Shown: piece by piece, positions 55,640 through 64,000 of the stretch | Layout of the letters: each line of letters begins with the position of its first letter | How positions within the stretch are numbered: position 1 is the stretch's first letter | Assembly: GCA_009746045.1 (NCBI GenBank) | Contig: RPFO01000080.1 | Span: forward strand, 6,140,184-6,204,183 | Reading direction: 5' to 3' | DNA from: Mesostigma viride | Taxonomy: Eukaryota > Streptophyta > Mesostigmatophyceae > Mesostigmatales > Mesostigmataceae | Length of the DNA stretch: 64,000 bases | Translations under genes and position numbers: made by a program | Notes under the pieces: generated by a model | Told to the model about the DNA's origin: nothing | The model's input: the letters and a program-made list of their open reading frames with translations, nothing else | Database searches by the model: none

Positions 55640-57590
55640 CTTAACTGCATGTTCACGCACCTAATCCCCTGCTCCAATACCATGGACAGTCAGTAGTGAG
55701 GGAAGCCATCAGTTGGGTAAAGGGTGTCATATCGTAACAAGGTGTGGGGAGACACCCTTCAAACAGTCGTTTGATGTCCCATTCATCACGCGGCGTTAAA
55801 ACCAGAAAGGTTCATTACAAACTTTTTCAGAGCTTAGAACATGGTAGAGACGATTTCCGAAGGGTTTTGCCCACGCCGGGTTATGTACGTCCATCGAACG
55901 GCTCATAGCGTGGTTGGGGTTGATCGGACCGTGGCGTCAGCGCGGCGCGGCGCGGCGCGGCAGTCGCGGGAGCGACTACGTTGACACAGGGTTGACAGAC
56001 CATTGACTTTACCGCGATACTCGACAGTCACAACTCGCAACGGCCATAATAACATGCCCAAGTGCCCTTCCGTGTCCTTCCGAAAAATTATTGGGGTTTT
56101 GTCCAGAGGATGTTGTACAGACCCGGGTTAGTAAAAGACAGGGAAATTTCTCCAGCATTATGCAGCACTTGCCCGAGATTCGTCTGCTGTTTAATGTTCG
56201 AAAGGCTGGGCGTCGGGGGGCCATCGTAGTACATGTAGTGACTTGCCAGCCATTTTTTTGCAGCAACCACGACCAGGATTGTTACGACATTGACGAGTCT
56301 TTCACCAGTGATGCCGAAACGCGGGTGGGAATGGCGCTTATTAGGGAGCCTGCGTTTGCGGCCGCCCGGATCATTCTTGGCTGGATCTTCCATTTCTGGA
56401 CCACAGGCGAGCTCGCCAGCAGATATTCGAGCTGATTGTGGGATGAATAGTGCGCGAAATGGAGCTGTATCATACACCGGCCCCACGTGACGAAGCCACG
56501 ATGCCGGATGCTCTGTCTTCGAGGTTCGCATGTGAGCCCGCCTGTCAGCTTATTTTGGCTAACTTTCAAGCTTGTCTGTAGAGCCGTTTGATTCTGCCTG
56601 ATAACCCTCGTGATATCCAGGGGTGCAGGATACCCCTGAGGGCGCCGAAGCCAGCTATTTGTGCAGCACCCTTAATGTCCCGAACAAACCCGTATGCTGT
56701 TTAGTTCCATCAGTTTTGAGCAGCTCATTGTATTGGTGTATACAGCAGCTCAAATGCCATGGATCCGTGCGATACTTTGTGAGAGCTTCCTGAGCATTTC
56801 GTTTGTACTAGCATAGCTGCCTGACGCGTGGATGGCCATCGGCCATGCCCAGCCCCTTGTCCATGGTTTGTTCCTATAAGAAGAACCGTTTTCCCAAGTT
56901 GATGTAGGTAGCGCCTTGGGTAAAGCCTTGTGGGGCTTTGGCAAGCTAGTTTTACTATCTGCTTGGCTCGCACACAGCATGGTGTGGATATTGCATGATA
57001 ATGAACGGATCGGATGAAGGATAATGCATTCTGCGTTAACAGCCATGTCCTGAGGCTTTGCATGCAAGGCAACCATTTCCACAGGGCATGGTAATTAGAT
57101 TCCGATCTTATGACCCAGCCAAAGGATCAAGCAGGTGGCTAGCTCACAAGTGTACGTACGCCAGCTCAGCACACCAGCTCGGCACAAGATTACGGGATCA
57201 GCACGAGCTACCATGCCCATTCAAACCTCTATCACCCATGCAACTGAAATGCTGACAGTAATACGATGCATTCATCCAGGATATTTCAATTACAATTTTA
57301 CCAAAACCAAACCTATAGCTATAAGCTATACGAGTCCAGGCAACTGGTCTGTCTTCTGTGCAATGCTTTGGCTGCCACATTGAGCATCAGTCTCAGTTGA
57401 CATTGATTTTAAGTGAGACAACCATTCCTGGACGCATGGCGCTCCAACGTCATGGAAGATTGATGTATAGACAGCATAGTGAATCAATCCCAGGTTCCAA
57501 GTGCTGCCACCATTCGCCGGCATCCATCGCAGGTCCAGGTGCATCAGAACGCTGGTCCCCCAAATAGCGACTACCCATGGTTACAATGCT
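55640..57590. other. Gene-poor intergenic stretch
   Basis: Open frames of 60-147 codons exist on both strands (for example 56088-56531), but they overlap each other, lack recognisable motifs and lack splice-consistent continuation. A short CGGCG run lies at about 55942-55963. No mobile element was recognised. Confidence 0.4.
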
Positions 57591-57715
57591 GTATTAGTTG
57601 GTCCCCATACTACGCTGGGGCCTTATAACCATTGTGCTATTAATTGGTCCGCATACTACGCGGGGCCTTAACCATCGGGCTCCTAATTGGTCCCCATACT
57701 AAGCGGGGGCCTTGA
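57590..57715 (-). repeat. Three tandem copies of the last SBBP exon edge
   Basis: GGTCCCCATACTA-GCGGGG, GCCTTGACCATTG at the exon end (about 57680-57720) is repeated at about 57648-57680 and 57598-57635 with small changes. If these follow the pattern of other introns, a donor (GTATGG after GCTTA) may be used here and the gene may continue leftwards. Confidence 0.75.
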
Positions 57716-60700
57716 CCATTGCCAGAAAGCCACTCAGGTCTGCGACATTTTCCACATCGTTAGGAAACGTGGCGGTAGGGCTTGTTGGGAACTCGCTCCC
57801 AAGCTCCGTGCGGCCCCCGAGCCACACAACGGCCTCGTCCAGGGCCCCCCCTGAGTTTGAGACCGACGCGATGCTGTCATCTTCGGAGGTGGCAAGCCGC
57901 GTGATCCTCTGCACCGCGCCTGCGTTCATTCCCACCACCCACCCACCCACCCGCCCACAAAGTGGCCAGAATTAACAAGGAATGAGTGTGTGCACAGCAG
58001 TATGCAGTTACTAGCTGATGCATGCATCGACATTGGAGAGCGGCAGATGCATGCCGTTTGTGTGTATGTGGACTATATACCATACTATAGTATAGTATAG
58101 ATTTGTGTGTACGTGGACTGGATACTACTACCATACTATAGTACAGTATAGAATTGTGTGCACGAGAACTGTATGCTACTACCATACTATAGTACAGTAT
58201 AGAATTGTGTGTGTGACGGATTGTGCATGCGGTGCGCACGTGTGCGTACATGGCTGACAAAGCATCCATGCGCGTGCATGCATGCGTGCGTGCATGCATG
58301 CATGTGTGTGTGATTATGTGTGCACATACGTGTGCATGTATGCCTGGTAGTGCATGCATGCCTGCGCGTACGTCAGTGTGTGTGTGTGTATGTCGATGGA
58401 GGCACATGAGCAATAAAAAGAACACACACAATACCTCCTCAAGTGCATGTCCGGGAACTGAAACTTCCATGCATCGCCTTGGGCGCGCAAACTGACCACC
58501 CCATGACCTCATGCATGCATGCCATGCTATGCAATCTTCCCCGCCCTCTAAAAGTGGTCCTGCATGCTACACGTACACCCGTTCTTATTGTACAGTATCA
58601 TGGCATCACCAGTCGCATGCACCTTTTTATAGAAACCCCACCGCGCTGATTGCTAGCAAACCGTATATAGTGACCGTGATAAGGCCACAAGGCACCAAGC
58701 TATAGGTAACTAGGGCCCTACTATACATCGCCACCAACATCGCCACCATCATGGCAATGTATCGCCACCACCGTACCTTGTGCGTCGAAGCGCACGACCA
58801 CGCCGTCCCTTTTACCCCGCCCCCCAGGGTCCCGCCCGCTCGCCACAACCTCCATGTTGGGGGACTGGGAGTGGCCGCCGGCCCAGAACCCATCGTCATA
58901 GGTGACAGATATGGAATTAAACTGGTCATCGCGACCACCGCCCAGATAGGAGCTGTAGATGAGGGAGCCTGACACATGATGTAGTCGTGAGTGTCCAAAT
59001 CGAAGGAGACCGATAGACAAGACCACGGAAACATGACATGTTAGACAAGGATGTCATGACCTGATAAGGAGGTGGAGATAAACACTAACTAATTCAGAAG
59101 TAAGGACGTCTAGCTAAGAGTCCTTGACCTGATGAACAGAGCGGTTACTACGCGAGGGAGCCTGAGGGAGTCGCGTGACGGGTGAAAGCAATGTGTGAAT
59201 GGAAAAAGTATTCGCGAGGAATGAGGGCATGCAGGTAGGTAGCCAATGATGAACCTCCCAGATAGGAGCTGTAGACGAGGATTGAAGCCTGTTCATGGCA
59301 TCCACGGGTGATAAGTGCACAAGCGAAAGGAGATGAATTATTTAAGAAAGAAGGATACGCGATGCCAGGACCAACTGCTATGATATAAACAGGAGCTTTA
59401 CTGAATAGGAGCTGTAGATGAGGGGGAATGCGGGGATCAAAAAGGCAACAATGCAGGTGACATGGCTGCAATGTGCTTCAGCCATCAGGGTACTGCCCTA
59501 TAATATTATATTGCCCGATAGTATTGCCCTATAGTATTATACTGTCGTATAGTATTATATTGCACTATAGTTTTATATTGTCGTACGGTATTATACTGCA
59601 CTACAGTATTACATCGTCGTATAGTGTTATATTGCACTATAGTATTATATAATGTAGAGTGTAGTATCATCCTTGGCCTTGACACAAGGCATAATGACAA
59701 TTATATAATCTCCATTTAGGGGATCCATGGCAGCGGGCGTGAGGGTACTGCAGAAAAGTGCAACTTGGACCATTGGCATCATTCTCGCGGCCTTGTCATA
59801 AAGGCGATGTGGCATGAGGATATTATACTCGATATCATTATTCACGTGCTATACTTCATTTCAAACCGTTGGAGACTGCCATCCTTGGTACGTCTCACCT
59901 ACTATTTATCCGTGAAGGTGGAAGGACAGTGGGCATCCGGGCATTGTATTACAGTGCTACATCATTCTAGTACTGAACCACAGGCCCCAGATCAGTAGAC
60001 TGATGAAAAATCAAACCTTACTGTCCCATGCACGCTTCACTGTAATTGACCATGGCCGGAGCCGTTCCCCCTGGGCAAAACCACTATCTAATGATAGTAC
60101 ATCCTTACTAGTGTGTAGCCCAGTATCACATCAATAGGGTAGGGATGTCAATTCAACCCAACAATATTATTTGGCCTCACTATCATTTGAAGCTATATAT
60201 AATAGGCACACCCGATGGTCCAGTTAATCGTCTAAACGTTCATATGCAACCCACACATCTGGCCTCACTATCAGTGTAGACTGTGGGCACGAGGATATCA
60301 GTAGCTGGTCCAGTATGTTCGTCTACCTTAAGGTTTATAATGAACCCACCAACATCCCTAACAGCCAGGCCTCACCGTCGGTGAAGATGTGGGCATAAAC
60401 CGCGTCCAGCGTCCCCCCCCCAAGAAAGTTCTGCTGCGCGCCCTCACTCGTCGGGAAGTCTTGGCTGCCCGTGCGGCCCCCCACCCACGCGGTCGAGGCA
60501 GACGTCGCCCCCACTGCGTACAGCGAGTCCTGGTCGGCCCCACCCAAGTAGCTCAGGTAGGCCAGGGTGGGCGGGTTGGCTGCCATTCGCCATTCGCCAG
60601 TTGCCGGCCCGGCCCAGCCCGGCCGTCCGCCATTCGCCAGATGCCGTTGCCAAAACAAGGGCATCCGTCACACGGCGATCGCACCATGCATTCAAACGCC

Positions 60701-63196
60701 CAACAACACGTGGCCAGAAAGGATTGATCGCGGCTGTTTAATGGTTGGGTGGCTTTACCAAAATACCAGCGGAAACCGCGCAGCACCTAACAACGGCAGA
60801 GGAGAGTAATGCAGGCGTGCTGCATGGCAGGGCTGCTGATTGGGCCTTACACAGCATGCAGCGACATCGGTGGTGACAGTTACTAGTCAGATGAAGCATG
60901 ATGCGTTACTCACGTGCCGCCGTCAATGGTGAGATTTAAGGGGACATAACAAACTATGCCAAGGGAACAAAATAAAACTAACTATAACAAGGGGACATAA
61001 CAAACTATGCCAAGGGAACAAAATAATACTAACTATAACAAGGGGACATAACAAACTATGCCAAGGGAACAACATTAAACTAACTATCCGGTGTGTGTCA
61101 GAATGCCAGTTGATGTATCTTACCACCACACCAGTGAGTGTGAATAGCGGCAATCGCCGGCTAATCCTATTCAAGTAAGGGCATGATGTCTGCATGGCAC
61201 GATGACCTGTACACCGACAACCTGTAGTAAGATACAACTTGATCTCATACTTCTGCTACGGCTGCGCAAGGCAGCCCCGTTGATTGCCTCGCTCGGATTG
61301 TGAAAATGTTGTACTACCATGCACCTGTTGTGCACATACAGGGATTGAAAGCACTCCGGTGCTCCTTGACTCCCCAACGGGAGCACAAGTACCTGTAGAG
61401 CTTAACCCCGACATAATATAACCTGTCATGGTCCGGCTGAGGCAGATGCACTAACGACAAACGAGTGCATTCTTCAGGTGCACGTGCAGGGTGATGCCGT
61501 CAATCCTCGTGCCCTTACTACGCACATACCCAGACGGCTATCAGCTAGAGCCTTGTAGCCCATCCGTGCAATACATTCAGGCCGCAAGTTACGGAATGCA
61601 CCTTATCCACCCTAGTTCCGGTCGGCATGCTTCCACGTTCCTTGAACATACACTGGTATAAGGCATACCTTCAGCACACTGTTTAGGTCGACGTGCATGC
61701 TCGATCGACAGCTTTCCTTGAACATACCTGAGATACACCGTTGACACTGTTCAGGTCAACGTGCGCTACAACTTTCCGTGAATAGATACAAATATAGAAT
61801 ATATTTACGTAAGATATACTACTATATATTTTATTAGTTAGCGTTGGCTTTGGTTATGTTTGGTCTGATGTAAGTACTTATCATTTTTAATATATACATA
61901 GTATTACTACTATATATAAATGAATATATAAAAGAAGTACTGTCGAAGTAGATTCATATTTACGCACTGTTGAGGTCGACGAGCAGTATCATCCCATCCA
62001 TGCCCCCCCCCGGCGCCGACTGGTACGCATTGTTGGTTACCGGCAGGGTGGACGCGTTCGTCTCACCCACGGCCCACAAGGTGCCCCGGTCGGTGCCCGC
62101 GGCCGCATACAGGGCGTTCCAGCTGTCGCCGCCGATGAAGCCGGAGAGAAGGATGGTGCCTGGGGGCAGGGGGGGCGGGGCGGGGGGGTGTTGCATGGCG
62201 GGATGGGAGTGGCCGGGAACAGCGTAGGCGACGGGGAAGGAAGTCGTCGGGGAAGAAAGTCGTTAACAGGATGATGGGTAATACAGCTGTCGACGAAGTG
62301 GACACGATGGCGCCCTGGGGGGTTGGGATGAAAAGTGCGTGCCGCAGCGGTTGGAAGGGAACGGCGGTAGGGTTATGGAATTAACTGGGGGAGTACGTGC
62401 GCGTGGTCACTATAGTATAGTATAGTGTTGTGTTGTGTGTACGTCTGTATGTATGTCTGTGGGTGCGATGTGTGCGTGCGTGCGCGTGTGTGTGCCTGTG
62501 TGTGCCTGTGTGTATTTATGTCGGGACCGAAGCGAATAACTGAAGGATCATGGCTACGGCTGGGGCAGGGCGCCATGCCGCAACAGCTCTATAGAGGAAC
62601 GGTTATTACGGTAGGGCAAGTACAGAGTTTATGGTCACACTAGTTCAACTGGTGCGCATGGTCACGCTAGTGTGTATGGCTTCAACAAGCGCACAGTGGG
62701 GAAACACGGTCGAGAGAGGGGATGTGGAATGGCGTATGTACCGACCGCGCCAAGATGCAAGCGGGCAGACCTTGCGGCGTCGGGCGTTGAGAGATTCAAC
62801 GGGAAGACTTCCACTGCATGGCAGAAAATACTCGCCCTCGATCATGCCAGCTCAGAAAACACTGCCAGCCATCAAAGCATGAGGACTATGGTCATACTTG
62901 TGTCATTGAAACCTGTCACTTGTCACACCCACCCGTGGGACTGAACTGTGTGATGAACCCTGCCTGCACGCCCAGCAGTCGATCGAGAAACGCGTTCCTT
63001 CGGAAGCCCGGTGAGTTTGTGTGGCCGCAGACAACGACCGTGTAGAGTCCCTGGCCGTCGTCCGCCACGCTCATGTTCCCCGCGCCGCGAGGTGACGTCG
63101 GCAGTAGTGCAATCCCTGTGCTGAAGTCGTCCTGTGCCGCTCCCAGATAGGTGGAGTAGATCGGGGGCGGGATCGCGAGGATGCCGGGGAAGGGGG
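57699..63196 (-). CDS. SBBP-type beta-propeller protein, at least 5 exons, 5' end outside window
   Basis: Exons on the minus strand: 63196-62933, 62159-61968, 60579-60376, 58968-58777, 57919-57699. All introns found are GT-AG and phase 1, so each exon (264, 192, 204, 192 nt) is symmetric and carries one repeat of the form YLGG...D...I......GG.T.S..FPT...(gap)...G..D..... Examples: IYSTYLGAAQDDFSTGIA, LSGFIGGDSWNALYAAAG, YLSYLGGADQDSLYAVGA, IYSSYLGGGRDDQFNSIS, and the weaker RLATSEDDSIASVSNS. SBBP (seven-bladed propeller) repeats are known mainly from bacterial secreted or surface proteins; the role here is unknown. The last exon reads into TAG at 57701-57699. No signal peptide can be judged because the start is not in the window. 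The total visible protein is about 357 residues. Confidence 0.87.
58075..58215. repeat. Tandem repeat in SBBP intron
   Basis: Three units of about 60 bp contain CATACTATAGTAYAGTATAG and AATTGTGTG. Confidence 0.8.
59250..59435 (-). repeat. Two decayed copies of the fourth listed SBBP exon's acceptor edge
   Basis: The real edge CCCAGATAGGAGCTGTAGAT then GAGGGAGCCTGACA (58941-58974) is copied at about 59256-59290 (CCCAGATAGGAGCTGTAGAC) and 59401-59432 (AATAGGAGCTGTAGATGAGG). Confidence 0.85.
59500..59655. repeat. AT-rich tandem repeat
   Basis: Degenerate units of about 30 bp with GTATTATATTGCACTATAG and TCGTATAGT, in an SBBP intron. Confidence 0.85.
60938..61085. repeat. 51-bp tandem repeat, three copies
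   Basis: GGGGACATAACAAACTATGC, CAAGGGAACAAAATAA and CTAACTATAACAA repeat three times nearly unchanged, in an SBBP intron. Confidence 0.93.
61325..61392 (+). mobile_element. Short LINE 3' tail copy in an SBBP intron
   Basis: TTGTGCACATACAGGGATTG, AAAGCACTCCGGTGCTCC, TTGACTCCCCAACGGGAGCA. This is the same hairpin block as in the other copies, without a TTAA tail. Confidence 0.8.
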
Positions 63197-64000
63197 CTGG
63201 TGAGAGCGGAGGTCGAGGGGTGAGGGCAGTGATGCGGACGGACAATGGCAACGCAAGGCAAGGGAAGTCATGGGAAAGGGAAGGGAAAAGAAGGCATAGA
63301 GAAGGCATTAGGGAATGCATGGGAAAGGGAAGGGAAAAGAAGGCATAGAGAAGCCTTTAGGGAAAGCATAGGAAAGGGAGGGGAAAAGACTGCATGGGAA
63401 GGCAAGGAAGGGCAGGCGGGGCAAATGCAGGGGGCATACACAGACCTATTGGGTTCAACATTGTAAAGAACCCCATCCCTTAAATTTCAACTACAAAACT
63501 ACACGGGAGTGTAAACTTGTGGGGTGTACGTGAGCGTTGACAGGAGGGACAACGTTTCTATAAAGATGATTAATAAATTCCTTTCTTTTTCTACAAGTAT
63601 GGAGGTCTACATAAAGAGTGGTCGGAAGTGATTTTTTGGGGCAAACATTGTCAGAGGTGTGAGGCACAGGACACTGGAGAGGAGAGTGAAGGACGGTGGC
63701 CGATGCCAGTATCGCCCGCCTCCACCCTTCGCACGCCAGTGTCACCCATCTCCACCCTAGACGACTGGGCTTTTGCTGCATGGGGGGACCCCTTGTTGGG
63801 GTTGAGTTCCCAAGCTCCAGCATCAATGAGGCAAAATAAATACTCTAGAGCGCTTGTGCGCTGATGGCAGACCTTCACGCGGGCCCTCGGAGGAATGCCA
63901 GCTTGTGGATTGACATGCCAGGTCACAATTAAGAGCGCCACACCGGTCAACCCTAAGCCCTAATCGGGCAAAAAGCTGCTCCTGTTGTCTATTCACGGCA
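63197..64000 (-). other. Intron or 5' region of the SBBP gene
   Basis: No further SBBP exon could be read. The stretch 63240-63420 is a purine-rich degenerate repeat (GGGAAAGGGAAGGGAAAAGA, GGCATAGAGAAGG). The rest has no recognised feature. Confidence 0.5.

Noticed and set aside
56088-56531. 147-codon minus-strand frame
   Set aside because: Overlapped by an equally long plus-strand frame, no domain recognised, no neighbouring splice-compatible exon.

Overview
The window is nuclear DNA of a eukaryote, most likely a green alga with a large, intron-rich, repeat-laden genome. The reasons are: long genes cut into many short GC-rich exons with GT-AG introns; TTTAGGG-type telomere-like sequence inside an intron; long microsatellites; and nested LTR and non-LTR retrotransposons. 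The species cannot be named from the sequence alone.

Three host genes can be read exon by exon, with reading phase conserved across every junction. (1) Minus strand, 21842 to 2146: a 20-exon gene for a 745-residue KLHDC4/Kel3-type kelch protein. (2) Plus strand, 22659 to 37313: an 8-exon gene for a 2217-residue ABCD-family half transporter, closest by motif to ABCD4, with two very large low-complexity insertions. The two genes are divergent and share an 816-bp intergenic region. (3) Minus strand, 63196 to 57699, with its 5' end outside the window: a beta-propeller protein of SBBP-type repeats, one repeat per exon, all exons symmetric in phase 1.

Between and around them lie mobile elements. 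From 37.7 to 55.1 kb there is a nest: fragments of LINE reverse transcriptase, an ORF1-only LINE (39241-41146), a 1.08-kb CCAT array, and a second ORF1-type LINE copy. That second copy is split by a 9.24-kb Copia-like LTR retrotransposon (42585-51822), which in turn carries a 1.7-kb TTAA-flanked inverted-repeat element (49580-51305). Decayed copies of the same LINE families occur at 1-2060. Their hairpin-plus-TTAA 3' tail recurs at least nine times, including a 130-bp insertion with an 11-bp target duplication in an ABCD intron.

Two observations stand out. First, introns of all three host genes are largely built from tandem, progressively decayed copies of their own exon edges, each copy carrying the splice site plus roughly 20-45 nt of adjoining exon. 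This looks like an intron-growth process by repeated duplication across splice junctions. Second, the LTR element has an unusual domain order (Gag, zinc knuckle, integrase, retropepsin-like protease, RT, RNase H). Its protease active site reads DTQ, its RT motif reads HGDD, its LTRs begin AGTTA and end TAACT rather than TG...CA, and its two LTRs look identical although the gag region is broken into several frames.

No rRNA gene, confident tRNA gene, CRISPR array or prokaryotic operon was seen.
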